Shown one piece after another: positions 21,539 to 32,793 of a DNA stretch of 64,000 bases (positions are counted from its first letter, which is position 1; each line of letters starts with the position of its first letter). A program made the translations under genes and the position numbers. Origin of the DNA: Pseudoneurospora amorphoporcata (taxonomy: Eukaryota; Ascomycota; Sordariomycetes; Sordariales; Sordariaceae); NCBI GenBank assembly GCA_033297205.1, contig MU859073.1:124001-188000 (forward strand). The letters run 5' to 3'. The notes beneath the pieces were generated by a model. That model saw only the letters and a program-made list of their open reading frames with translations, did not search any database and was not told the DNA's origin.

Positions 21539-22902
21539 ATGCGAGCCACAACTTGTTTTCTTGCCGGAGCCGCGGTTGCCGGCAGTGCACTGGCTACTCC
21601 GCTGGTCGGCTCTCGCCAGGCCGACACTTGCGCCCCGATACCGTCTCCGTTTCCAACATGGCAACAACTCCCGACGCAGTCGTCTCTCCCGGACCCGCTG
21701 CTTCCCCGTAAGTACACCACTACCGACAACGTCAAGGACATTTTGGTCCGGAAGGGTCGAAATCGCATCCAGACACCCGAGCAATGGTACAAGTGCCGAC
21801 AGCCTGAGATCATGCAACTGCTCCAGGAGTACCAGTACGGTTACTACCCGGACCATTCCCAAGAGAAGGTGGAGGCCACTCGTAGCGGCAACACGGTCAA
21901 CATGGCGGTCACGGCAGGCGGAAAGACAGCCAAGTTCAAGGCCACGATCTCGCTTCCGTCCGGGGCGTCGGCCTCGAGGAAGGCACCGGTAGTAATCAAC
22001 ATTGGCGGCATATAGAACTAGCCGTACTTGAGCGCGGGTATTGCGATTGCGCAGTTCGACTATACGTCGGTGGCGCCGGACAGTAACTCGAAGACGGGGG
22101 CGTTTTAGGATATCTACAAGGGGAGAGACATTGGTAAGTTAGATCGCTAGCAGATGGTCTACTCACCAGGCAGAGACGAGACTAATTATGACAGGCGTCT
22201 TGACGGCCTAGGCCTGGGGATTCTACCGGACCCTCGATGCGCTGAATATGACCGTCCCCGAGATGGACGCGAGCCGGGTCGGCGTGACGGGATGTTCCCG
22301 CTTAGGTAAGGGTACTCTTGCAGCCGGGCTTTTTGACAAGCGCATTACAGTAACGATGCCTATGTCGTCCGGGGTGTAAGGAGTCGGACCATATCGGTAC
22401 ATTGGATCAAGCGGATAGGGCGAGAACTTGGAGAACAGCAAGTCGGGCGCGGGCTGGTGGACCAGCAGCAAGCTCGGGACGTTTGTCAACCATGCGCTGA
22501 ACCTTCCGTACGATGCGCATACGATTGCGGCGGCGATTACTCCTAAGGCCTTGATCATTGACCAGGGCACGGGCGATGCGTCTACCGACAGCAAGGCGAC
22601 GGCCATGGTGGTCTATCCGGCGGCAAAGGCCATCTATGACTGGCTTGGAGTGGGCGACAAGATCGGCATCAATGTCCGTGGTAGAGGGCACTGCGACATG
22701 AGCGGTTTGTGTGTTGTTTCCTCAAATCCTGCTCGCATGGTTATGACATTGCTGACGGTTGTGCTCCAGTTCCTCGGTGTTGCCGTTTGTGCAAAAGGTC
22801 TTCTTTGGAACTCGGACGACCAAGGATTACAACAACCTGGGTGGCTATGGCTCCCCCATGTCGACCGCTTTTCCGTGGTCTACTGCTGTTCCCAGGCAGT
22901 GA
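21539..22902 (+). pseudogene. CE15 glucuronoyl methylesterase gene with six in-frame stops
   Basis: The frame starts with a signal peptide (MRATTCFLAGAAVAGSALA). It has exons 21539-22133, 22195-22708 and 22770-22902 with intact GT-AG introns. The protein follows carbohydrate esterase family 15, which cuts the ester between lignin alcohols and glucuronic acid of xylan: the nucleophile motif VGVTGCSRLGKG, then GENLENSKSGAGWW, the His region GRGHCDMSG and the tail YNNLGGYGSPMSTAFPW are all recognisable. Six premature stops interrupt it: TAG at 22013, 22019, 22106, 22209 and 22416, and TAA at 22377. The flanking residues imply original Gln or Trp codons, each one transition from the stop. Reading frame and splice sites are otherwise kept, so decay is by point mutation only. 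It cannot make active enzyme as read. Confidence 0.85.
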
Positions 22903-23540
22903 GAAGTGACAAAGACTGGGAGGTCATGAGTGTATGCGTCAGAAGAGGGGTCGGTCAAGTTGGGGATGTTGTTGTCCGTAGTTTTGGCCAAGTCGAAATC
23001 CCATGGCAAGTTGTTGAAAATTGATTCTATGATGTGGTCGAGGTTTTAAACCATGGACCTTGAATGGAGGATGGCAGCTGGTGACTTTGTTTGGATGATG
23101 AACCTGAACAAAGTTGAGAGCTTGGCTTCAGTTGTGAAATTGAAGTTCGAGGTTGGCCCTTCTCCGATTGGCTCAACGAGTCGGGTTAGGTACTGAATGG
23201 GAATCCACAATGGCATCCACATGGACCGCAGTACACTAGGTACCTTAGCACTCGTCCCCTGCCGCGTGAGCTTCCAGAAGGTTGACTGTTTGTTCCAATT
23301 TTCAACCTCCATTGCTTTTTCCTCTTTGTTCAGTTCCCTTGGCTTTCAGTTGTCTCAAAAGGCTAGAGCTGCCAGATTGCACTAGCCGCCGTTCTAATCC
23401 CTCCCGTTTCTAGCCTCCCAACTATAAAGCGACATCTTTTCCCCGGATCATCGACGTCAACTGTCATGCCTTGAAGGATGCTGCTCTGTTGATTCGGATT
23501 CGGACTTGGAACTGCTGCTGGAAACCAAAACACTTTCGCC
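22903..23540. other. Intergenic between CE15 relic and ZIP gene
   Basis: About 640 bases, including the ZIP gene promoter. No gene or clear element. Confidence 0.5.
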
Positions 23541-24995
23541 ATGAAAACGCTCCAGCACGGGGCGAGAGGTGCGTCTTTCATCTTCATGAGCCGATTGACT
23601 CTGGTTAACCTTCAACTGCTTCTCCAGACCTTCCCTGGTCCTCGATCCCGACCGAACTCCTCCGCGCCGAGCTCTCGAAACGCGACCATGATACCGACAC
23701 ATCCCGCCCACAATGCGGTTCAGGCGAGAAGGGAGAATACAACACAGGCCTACACGTCTTTGCGCTCGTCTTGATCCTCTTGCTAAGCACTTTGTGTATG
23801 TTGGATCAACCTAGCTCTACACTCTTCCGATGGGGGGTACTGGTACTGACTGCTGGACGGCCCGACAGCCTGCGGATTTCCTCTCTTCTCGCGCAGAGCC
23901 ATGCAAGGCAGCAAACTACAACGAAAGATCATCTTCTTCAGCCAGCACTTCGGCACCGGCGTGCTGATGGCCACCGCTTTCGTTCACCTGCTCCCGACGG
24001 CCTTCATGTCCTTGACCGACCCTTGCTTGCCATACGTCTTCAGCGAAGGATACAAACCGCTCGCCGGCCTGGTTGCCATGACCGCTGCCCTGGTCGTTGT
24101 CGCCCTCGAATCATACCTAACTACGCGCGGTGCTAGCCATTCGCACTCGCATACCATCTTCGAAGACGAGGAGGAAAATGGCCATATACACCATGATGCT
24201 CACCACGACTTCAAAGATAGCCGCCCCGAACGTATCGCGCTTCAGGAGCGTGAGGTCACTCAGGGCCTTATGGGACGACAGTCGCCCATTGCCAGCACCA
24301 GCGCCAACCCTTCTCGGTCCGACCAGCCCCGAGCTTCTCGAGATAACGACAGCGCCAACTCCCTCGATCTCGAATTGACATTTGACGAGCTTCAACCTAC
24401 CCCGAATACCGACCATGACCAGCTTCTTGGGCCCGCAGACACCAGTGCCTATAGGACGGGACTTCAGCCTGCGGTAGCTCCCGATACGCCGAATCCCGAA
24501 GAACAAAAGCGTATGTTGTTGCAGTGCTTGCTCCTGGAGGCTGGCATCTTGTTCCACAGTGTCTTCATTGGAATGGCCTTGTCGGTGGCCACCGGTCCTC
24601 CCTTTATCGTGTTCTTGACAGCCATCGGCTTTCATCAAACGTTCGAAGGCCTGGCTTTGGGCACACGTATCGCCGCCATCCACTTCCCTCGCTCCTCTCC
24701 ACGGCCATGGCTCATGGTTTTGGCATTCGGCGCCACCACCCCCATTGGACAAGCCATAGGGTTGCTTATCCACACTTTTTACGACCCCATGAGTCAAACT
24801 GGTCTCCTCATGGTCGGCTTCATGAACGCCATCTCCAGCGGTCTTTTGTTGTTTGCTGGCTTGGTCCAGCTGCTCGCCGAGGACTTCCTTTCAGACAAGA
24901 GTTACACAACGCTTCATGGCCGGAAGAGACTGCATGCCTATTTTGCTGTAGTTGCCGGGGCTGGGCTCATGTCTGCCGTGGGTGCCTTTGCTTGA
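23541..24995 (+). CDS. ZIP-family zinc/iron transporter
   Basis: Three exons by eye: 23541-23568, 23628-23795 and 23869-24995, with GT-AG introns of 59 and 73 bp. The spliced N-terminus reads MKTLQHGARDLPWSS, then CGSGEKGEYNTGLHVFALVL (span 1), CGFPLFSRRAMQGSKLQRK and span 2-3 with FFSQHFGTGVLMATAFVHLL. These are typical of fungal plasma-membrane ZIP importers. A cytosolic loop holds His-rich HSHSH and HIHHDAHHD, the expected metal-sensing region. The HSVFIGMALS and HQTFEGLALG helices carry the family's metal-binding His/Glu residues. It ends AGLMSAVGAFA. Likely role: uptake of Zn2+ or a related divalent metal. Splicing places both conserved N-terminal motifs in one frame, which supports the model. 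Confidence 0.9.
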
Positions 24996-26125
24996 AGTAC
25001 AAGCCTTCCGTTTCTTTCTTGTTATTGTTATACGGCTATGTTTCGCATCTTCTCAGGGTTGCATCATCAGCGGCGTTTTCTTTTTGTATAGAGCACTTCT
25101 GCCATCAGCGGTACCATGACAATCTTAGAAGCTCTCTTGTTTTATACCATACCTTTTGCCTTCCATCTTAGGGAGGCCGCGAGGACGCACCCCTCTTCTT
25201 GCTCCTAGCTGCCGACTTGTTGGATTCGAAGTTCGCGACCTTCGACACAGGGGACTGTATGAGGCCAATGACATGATGACAGCCACAAGGTCTGAGGTAT
25301 CATCCGCACGAATACCTGGACAAGGTGGAGAGCAATGATAGCAAGGCATGCAACCAGAACCGCCACCCGTTCTGCAGGATCGTATTCCAGAACCAACATG
25401 CATCAGACCGAACAAACCGCATCAACTATCGCAAAAATCATCGGTCAACCACACAGACTCCCGCGCTTTTCATGTTAACATCACAAACCACCGCCGCAGC
25501 CGATGCACTCTCGGTCCAACCAATCGCATCAGCAACGATGATACGGATTCTCGTTGGACTCACTGGCTCAGCACCTTGCAGCAAGTTTAGCCTCCTTCCT
25601 AAAAGAGCCGCTTGATGTTACTTTCCGGTGTCCGGTCATCTGAAGGTGACACCGCAGTTGACTATGAGACGGTGCTTTCGGGATTTCCCAACGGGATGTT
25701 GTAGGTTACATGTCAGATCACGAATACACTATCGCCTTGAGTATGTTGATCACCTACCCGATACTCACCAACAAGCCGGTTCTAGACAACAACGAACTGC
25801 CAATAAGCCCAATACTAGCACGGAACTGTCCTGTTCCCCACTTGTTTGACAAGGGAACCACGTGCGTGAACGTGAATAGGCTTTTGTATGAAGCGAGTTG
25901 TACAAGCTTTTCTGCCGTATGCCGAGCAATCTATTGTGCTCCCTCGCCGAGGTTGATATTCCACTTGTCTTTAGCTGACATGTTTGCCCCATAGCCATGG
26001 ATCTCCAATCCCACTTTGAGCCTGATATCGATTACAGGGATTCGGGTTGAAGCTGCCCGAGGTGGGCAGGTTGAGGCTCCAGAGTAGGGGCGAATCGGTC
26101 GGTATGGCTGCTGGGAAGTTGGGGA
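24996..26125. other. Intergenic, no gene seen
   Basis: About 1.1 kb with short domain-free frames. Its right end is the promoter of the next gene. Confidence 0.5.
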
Positions 26126-26131
26126 TATAAA
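26126..26131 (+). promoter_or_regulatory. TATA box of the choice-of-anchor B-like gene
   Basis: TATAAA in GGGGATATAAAGC, 94 bp before the start codon at 26220. Confidence 0.6.
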
Positions 26132-26219
26132 GCAGCCCCCGAGCTTACGTTCAAGATCACTATTTTCTTCGATATCTCCCTGTGACAGCATCTCCTTCAA
26201 TCTGATCCACCATACGATA

Positions 26220-28091
26220 TGCTTGTCAAGACGATTGGTGTTGCCGTTGGCCTCTGTGCCGTTGGCGCTCTGGCCAAGGAGAAAGCAGTCGACATGTCGC
26301 GTCATGGTAAGACTTCAGCCAGTTGTGAATGATTGATCAAGACTAACACAAAACCATTTCAGCCGAGTATAAATCTGGAGTAGTGATGGATCGAATCATG
26401 GCTCACAAGTTCGTATGTATACACCGGCCTTCTTTACAATCAGATTCCATCGATACTTACCGACCATTATCAGGAACAATGGGAAGCCAAAATGGCTAGC
26501 GGCGCCCTCAATAGCACCCAATGGCCTCGTCTCAACTATACCAAGTGTGTCAATGGTATTGCTGAGGCAATTCGGGGCGATGCTCTGCAGACTTTCAGGT
26601 GCAAAAACATGGACCTGTATGACTTTATCAACCACGCGACTCTCGGCTCACCACTCGCCACTGATGAGGGAGCGAGTGGTAGTTCCATTTAGCGCTGGAC
26701 CGACCCCAAGTCCGACAGGGAGTTCATTGGTAGGTTCATTTTCATACGCTAGATGGCAAAGTGATCAAGTCAGATACACATACTGATCTCAGCAGCTGCG
26801 GGGATGTTTCAAGGAACCGGCTTCGCTGAGATCTTGCCTAAGGGGAGACTGCTCAATCTGGGTTTCCTGTAAGTGTCCATCACCATATTTTTGTCGGCAG
26901 GATCATATCTAACGGATATCGGATAGCCCTGCCCCCGCAGCACTGGCCAAACATGCTCTGTGGAAGGAACTCCGTGGGTACAAGAACTACATGGTCATTG
27001 GTAGTGAACTGGAAGAGCACGGAATTCAGATCTTTGACATGCGCAAGGTGACCATTGCTACTATTTCCCAAGTCCTGGATCCATGGACTAACGTTATACA
27101 AGCTCCTCACGATCAATCCCAAGAAGGCCCCCGTCAAATTTTCTTCCGACGACGTAACAGGTCACTTCAAGGACTTGCCTCTCGGTCGTACCCACAACGT
27201 CGTCATCAACGAGGAACTCCAGTACGCCGTATCTGTCGGCGCCGCTCCTCGCGAAGACGCCTGCGGTGCCGGCCTCATCTCCATCGACCTCAAGGATCCA
27301 TCCAAGCCCACAAGACTAGGCTGTAATGCTCAAGACGGTTATGTCCACGACGTAAGGCCCATCCCAAACCTTGACATCCCTTTTGTCTCCTTCAACCACC
27401 AAAAAGCCAAGGATCCACCTCGCCAACATCCTCATCCTTCCCCTTTGCCAGGCCCAATGCCTCAAATACCGCGGCCCCGACAAGCGCTACCTCGGTCACG
27501 ACATCTGCTACGGCTACAGCGAAGACAGCCTCACCATCTACGACGTAACCAACAAGGCCAACTCCTCCATTATCTCCCGCACCTCATACGACGGCGCCGC
27601 CTACACCCACCAAGGCTGGGTTCTCGACCCCTACAACCAAGAATACCTCCTGCTTGACGACGAGTACGACGAGGAAGCCGCCGTCGGCCCGGCCGCAGCC
27701 GGTTACCCCATTACTTACATCTGGGACATCCGCGACCTGCAAAAGCCCAAGAACACGGGACACTACAAGGCCACGAATAGGGGTATCGATCACAATCAGT
27801 ATGTCATTGATGGGTTGTCGTGATCAGAGTAGCTATGGCGCGGGGGTGAGGGTTTATGATGTCTCCAGTATTCCGCAGGATCCCACGGGGGCGGGGGTCT
27901 GTGAGGTGGCGTACTTTGATATTTATCCTGAGGATGATAAAGAGGAAGGAGGCGGATTGGTCGGGTTCGCTGGCAGTTGGACGAGTTATGGGTATTTCAA
28001 GAGCGGGTTTGTGGCTGTTAATACGATGGAGAGAGGGGTTTACTTGGTCAAGATTACGAAGAGGGAGAGGTGTAAGAGGGTTCATGCTTAG
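26220..28091 (+). pseudogene. Secreted 'choice-of-anchor B'-type beta-propeller protein, disrupted
   Basis: Seven exons by eye: 26220-26306, 26363-26412, 26474-26729, 26793-26868, 26927-27047, 27103-27351 and 27452-28091. All six introns run GT-AG. It begins with a signal peptide (MLVKTIGVAVGLCAVGALA). Later parts match the family of secreted LVIVD/regulatory-P-like propellers (GRTHNVVINEELQYAVSVGA, LTIYDVTNKANSS, YTHQGWVLDPYNQEYLLLDD, TYIWDIRDLQKPKNTGHYKA, SYGAGVRVYDVSS). Two lesions interrupt it: a TAG at 26690-26692 where family members have a Trp before RWTDP, and one extra base near 27823 that shifts the frame in DGLS(YQ)SSYGAG, giving a stop at 27821-27823. The rest of the frame and the splice sites are intact, so inactivation looks recent; two sequencing errors are less likely but possible. 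The biochemical role of the family is unknown. Confidence 0.75.
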
Positions 28092-28233
28092 GGGGGTCGG
28101 AGATGTAGTCTAGCGGTTCGAAGGAACCCATCACCCTCCTGAACATCGGTGTAGCCCATGAACACCCCAATTCGAACTTCATGTTCAATTCAACTCAATT
28201 TCCAAATCCAATTCCTCTTTCTCAACACAAAAC

Positions 28234-29197
28234 TTACTTCTTCCCCGTCTTCAGCGCCTTAAACTCCTTCGTAATGTTCGTAATTGCCTCCTCAACCGGC
28301 AACCTCTCCATCGAGCTCGCGCCATAAAACCCATGCACCCCCTCCGTCCGCGTCAGGACATACTCGGCATCCTCCGGCCTCGCAATCGGTCCGCCATGAC
28401 ACAAGACAAGCACCTCGGGGTTAATCTCCCTCGCCGCATCCCTGATCTCCTGGATCAGCTTCACACACTCATCCAGACTCTTTCCCCCTCCTTCTTTTAG
28501 TCCGATCGACCCCCCGGTCGTCAGACCCATATGCGCAACCAAGATATCCGCGCCCGCCTTGGCCATTTTGCGCGCTTCGTCCACGCTGAAGACGTAGGGG
28601 GTAGTCAGCAAATCCATGGAATGCGCGAGAGCAATCATTTCGACTTCGAGATCGTAGCCCATGCCCGTCTCTTCGAGCGCGGCGCGAAAGGTCCCGTCGA
28701 TGAGGCCCACCGTGGGGAAGTTTTGGACGCCGGCGAAACCGAGGTCGCGCAGCTTGGCCAGGAAGTGCGGCATGGAGACGTAGGGGTCTGTGCCGCAGAC
28801 GCCGGCGAGGACGGGGGTGTGTTTGACTACGGGGAGGACTTCTTTGGCCTAGAATATGGGTGGGGGGCGGAGATTGGTGTTGAGTAGATGTTTCGTTTGA
28901 CTGTTAGATGAGAGATTGGGAGAGGGGGAAAAAAAAAAAAAAAAAAAAAGGTGAAATACCTACCATGTCAACAACAATGTCATTGGCGTTACCATATGGC
29001 ATAAGACCGGCTAGTGAGCCACGGCCAGCCATGCGGAAGCGACCGGAGTTGTAGATGATGATGAGGTCACCTCCGCCGGCTTCGACGAATTTGGCCGAGA
29101 GACCGATGCCGGCGCCGGCGCCGACGACGGTCTTGCCCTGGGCGATTTGGCCGCGGAGCTTCTCTAGGATTTGCGTGCGGGTGAGTTGGGGTGCCAT
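28234..29197 (-). CDS. PEP-hydrolase-like TIM-barrel protein (Tm-1 C-terminal half homologue)
   Basis: Two exons, 29197-28964 and 28848-28234, joined across a 115-bp intron that includes a 21-base T run in the sense direction; 282 residues. The start MAPQLTRTQILEKLRGQIAQ leads to GAGAGIGLSAKFVEAGGGDL, YNSGRFRMAGRGSLAGLMPY, PVLAGVCGTDPY, GFAGVQNFPTVGLIDG and LVLCHGGPIARPEDAEYV. That is the full pattern of the predicted phosphoenolpyruvate hydrolase-like TIM-barrel family. No signal peptide, so it is cytosolic. The gene is divergent from the UPF0261 gene; in plants and some bacteria these two domains are fused or adjacent, so the proteins probably act together. The exact reaction is not established. 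Confidence 0.9.
28929..28949. repeat. 21-base A tract in an intron
   Basis: A run on the plus strand, so a T run in the sense strand of the intron of the TIM-barrel gene, about 15 bp after the donor site. Confidence 0.85.
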
Positions 29198-29617
29198 TTT
29201 TTTTTTTTTTTCTTCGAATGAGATATATTTGACAAGTTTGAGTTGACGTTGACCAGGATGGAATTCAACAAAACAAACTGCCGGATTGGAAAAGGGGGAA
29301 GTGGAGTTTTTTGTACGTCGTTCGGTCTGCGGGGATTTGTGGCTTTACGTCATTGGTCTCACGACCCGTTGTTATCGTCGCGTTATCGTCGTGTCGTCTT
29401 TCATCCAGAGTGTAACGGAACACACGGCAAGAACGATGGATTTGGGATCGTCGGTGGCTGCGGGGTAAAAGAGTATGATACAAATTACAGCATCAACTCA
29501 TGTGGTTTGGGTTTCCATTACCTACCTACCTCCGCATTTCTCTCCCAACTATAGTGGCCCGAACCCCTAAGCATCACATCAACAACACCGTGACTGCAAC
29601 GACCATCACCAGCAAAT
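29198..29617. promoter_or_regulatory. Shared divergent promoter of the Tm-1-like pair
   Basis: 420 bases separate the two start codons. In the sense of the TIM-barrel gene, a 14-base A run (29211-29198) sits directly before its ATG. No other gene fits between them, so both must be driven from this stretch. Confidence 0.6.
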
Positions 29618-30916
29618 ATGCCAACCATCATCCTCATCGGCACTTGCGACACCAAGCTCGCCGAAATCCTCTACCTCCGCTCTCAACTCCTCCTCCACCC
29701 AGACACCAGCGTAATACTCATCGACGTCGGCCGCCAATCCGTTTCCCACTCTGCCATCACCCTCGGCCCAGCCGACCTTCTCTCTCGCTATGCCACCCCT
29801 TCTGACCCTTCGTCCACCAAATACCTACAATCACTCCCGCGCAATCAGCTGGTTGAACTCATGACCCGACTCTGTACACGTCATATCGAATCTCTTTTCG
29901 GGCAGGGAGAAATCCAGGGCATTATCTCTTTGGGCGGATCAAACGCTACCTCGCTCGCTGCGCCGGTTATGAGAAATGCTTTGCCTATTGGCTTTCCGAA
30001 ATTGATGGTATCGACGGTGGCGTCCGGGGATACGGGGCCCTACGTGGGCGAGACGGATATCACCATGATGTACTCGGTCGTGGACGTGGCGGGGCTGAAT
30101 GGGGTTTTGAGAGGGGTGTTGGAGAACGCGGCGGGGGCGGTGGTGGGGATGGCGAATGCCTACCAGAAAAGGACGGCGGAACGAGAAGGACGCGGAAGGG
30201 AGGAAAGGGAGAAGAAAGTGAGGGTAGGAATCACCATGTTCGGCGTCACCACCCCGGGCGTCGACGCCATCAGGCAGTATCTGGAAGAGAAGTACCCCGT
30301 CATCGAGACGCTGGTGTTTCACGCCACAGGCCACGGCGGGAAAGCCATGGAACGACTGGTCCGGGCAGGAGAGCTGGATGCCGTAATTGACCTGACCACG
30401 ACCGAGTTGGCGGACGAGTTGGTCGGAGGGGTGATGAGTGCTGGACCAGACAGGATGCGGGCAGCGGTTGAGAAGGGGATCCCTTATGTTGTGTCGCTGG
30501 GGGCGCTGGATATGGTTAACTTTGGACCAAAGGGAACGGTCCCAGAGAAGTTTAGGAAGGATAACACCAGAAAGCTTTATGAGCACAATCCTACGGTTAC
30601 GCTCCTGAGGACATCAGTCGAGGAGTGCAAGGAGATTGGGAGGCGGATGTGCGAGAAGCTGGTGGAGGGAGGAGATGCCAGCAATATACAGGTGTGGATC
30701 CCAAGGGGCGGCTTGAGCATGTTGTCTGTCTCCGGAGCGCCTTTCGAGGACAGAGACGCTGACGAGGCGCTGTTTGGGACGGTTCGTGAGGGTCTCAATG
30801 GCAGTGGCATCCTGATTAAGGATGACAAAAGCGATATCAACGACAAAGGCTTCGCTCATGATGTTGCGGAAGCAATGGCTAGACTTTTGGGCCTATCAAG
30901 CGACTCTCGGTCATAA
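29618..30916 (+). CDS. UPF0261 protein (Tm-1 N-terminal half homologue)
   Basis: Single exon, 432 residues, starting MPTIILIGTCDTKLAEILYL, the standard UPF0261 beginning. Further family marks are IISLGGSNATSLAAPVMR, GFPKLMVSTVASGDTGPYVG, ITMMYSVVDVAGLN, RVGITMFGVTTPGVDA, VFHATGHGGKAMERL and IPYVVSLGALDMVNFG. These outline two nucleotide-binding-like Rossmann lobes. In tomato Tm-1 this half blocks tobamovirus replication; its native role in fungi and bacteria is not known, though an ATP-dependent metabolic step with the TIM-barrel partner is plausible. Arg/Glu-rich residues 186-203 form a charged linker. The partner gene is immediately upstream on the other strand. Confidence 0.92.
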   Translation: MPTIILIGTCDTKLAEILYLRSQLLLHPDTSVILIDVGRQSVSHSAITLGPADLLSRYATPSDPSSTKYLQSLPRNQLVELMTRLCTRHIESLFGQGEIQGIISLGGSNATSLAAPVMRNALPIGFPKLMVSTVASGDTGPYVGETDITMMYSVVDVAGLNGVLRGVLENAAGAVVGMANAYQKRTAEREGRGREEREKKVRVGITMFGVTTPGVDAIRQYLEEKYPVIETLVFHATGHGGKAMERLVRAGELDAVIDLTTTELADELVGGVMSAGPDRMRAAVEKGIPYVVSLGALDMVNFGPKGTVPEKFRKDNTRKLYEHNPTVTLLRTSVEECKEIGRRMCEKLVEGGDASNIQVWIPRGGLSMLSVSGAPFEDRDADEALFGTVREGLNGSGILIKDDKSDINDKGFAHDVAEAMARLLGLSSDSRS

Positions 30917-31118
30917 GAGGTCGAGTTTTGGATCCGGGACGGCACAGAGAAGATTCCTTGGTTGGTTAACAACAGTATTACAAGACCACTAAGCTCTTCT
31001 CTCTACCCCACAATCAAGCCCAATTCTAACACCCAACTACTGGACACACTTATCGCACAAACAGGCCTGCCACGACAGATCTCGAACAATCTGCCACATC
31101 CTTCGGTCCATCTATCAT

Positions 31119-32793
31119 CTACGGCCTCAAAGTAGGCGAACTCGTCCTTTGGGTCTGGTCCTGATCCTGGCGATTGATCGCCAAAGGAGACGGCGACAAC
31201 GGAGTCACAACATGCGGCGGGACCCTTCTTTCCTGACCACCTTGCATCTGGCCGTCATACAAGTTAAACAACGACTCGTTCCCCTCCGACGAAACCGTCA
31301 TCCTCGACCGATCCTGATTCATATCAGTCCCCGCACTACTATCCGACCACACGCTCTGGAACTTCATCGCCTTCATATTCGCTGCCGCAGTGGGCAACTT
31401 CTTGGGCATCGGACTTAGTGGCTTCGGAATCTCGTTGAAATAAGTGGCGGGGATTTCTGGCATGGGAGGGGCGTCTGGGTCGCAAGGGGTAGAAGGATAA
31501 TCAGAAGCCATTGACTCCCGCCCTCCTCCTTGTTGGGAGCTGCCGCAGGCTGATGAGGCGCGCCGGCTGAAGGTTGAGAAAGTGCTGCCTCTGATGGAAA
31601 GTGGGTTGAGTTTCAGGGGGTGGTGTTTGCGCAGCCAGCTGGCGACGGACTTTCGGAGCTCGGGTTGGTGGGTGGGCGCTGGCTGGATGATGGTCACAGG
31701 ATAGGCACTGTCGGCTCGCTTCTCGCCAAGGGCGGTAGGGACGACGTAGCCGCTGGGGATGCTGTAGGTATTGTTGCCGTCTTGTCCGTTCTGGTGGGCA
31801 TAGGAAGCGGCGAGGAGTTCGTCGAGGATCTGGGAGTTGCTGCGCGGGTCCAAGTTGGTTGAGAGCTGGTCTGCGCCTACGCCTCCTGCAGCAGTGGCTG
31901 GGGGTGGGAGACCGCTGTCACCGTCAGAACCGGATTTCCCGCCTGAGAGGAAGGCGCGGATGGAGGACTCGGACTCGGCTTCCGACTTGCGGAGGCGGAA
32001 GCACTTGAAGATCCAGAAACAGACAATTCCGAGCAGGGTGACACCGGCTGTTGATGGAAATGGTTAGTTCGTCATGATTCCACGACAGCAAGTCAAATCA
32101 ACGGAGCCTTCACTTACCAACGACTCCAATGGCGATGCCGGCCTTTGCGCCTGCTGACATCTGCCCGTGGGCGGCCTGCTTCTGCTGTGTTTCTTGCAGA
32201 GCAGCTCCGTTGTTAACAGCTGGACTCGCCGTGACCGAAGTCAATATGCCGGTCACAGCACTACTAATGACAGTTATCGGTGTCGTAATGGAAGCAGTGC
32301 TGCTGCCCGTCGTCACCGTCACGAATCCACTTATGGCGGTGGCTGAACTCGTCTCGTCATCCTTATCCTTTGTCTTTTCAAGCTCGTCATCGTGGTCGTC
32401 TGTCTTCGTAGGCGCGGGCGTGGCTGAGTGTGAGATCGGTGTCAGTGTTGTTATCGGCTGCGGCTGCGCAGATGCGCTGATGGTGCTGATGGTGAAGGTG
32501 ACTGATGGTGTCGGAAGGGATTGTGTAAGCGTCGGGGGTTCTATTCCTATCGATGTTATCTCGGGCTCCGTTGGCGTTGATGCTGCTACTAAGACCGTTT
32601 CGGTAGTTGTGACTATCTTGGCTGACACTGACTTGTCGTCAACCAGTTCTGATCTTGCCGATATGTTGTTGCCTTCACCAGCCTCCAGATGAAACTTGTC
32701 GACGTCGTTCCCATCCTCTAAGCCATCACTGCGAGTGTGTAATAGAAGGTCGTCCACCCATCGTCTAATGTCACGTCTCGAATATCCATCCAT
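31119..32793 (-). CDS. Ser/Thr-rich single-pass membrane protein
   Basis: Two exons are clear: 32793-32118 and 32047-31119. They join across a 70-bp GT-AG intron with an ACTAACC branch site inside the membrane span (GIAIGVVAGVTLLGIVCFWIF). The outside part is rich in Thr/Ser/Pro/Val, as in O-mannosylated wall-stress sensors and related proteins. The inside tail begins with basic KCFRLRK, then SEAESESSIRAFLSGG and Pro/Ser-rich sequence to LNPLSIRGSTFSTFSRR. The 534-residue model starts MDGYSRRDIRRWVDD, which is not a signal peptide. A better leader (MFPSNNSARLIHDLSFSLLF) starts at 32998 in another frame, but I cannot find a convincing intron to join it, so the 5' end is uncertain. Confidence 0.68.
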
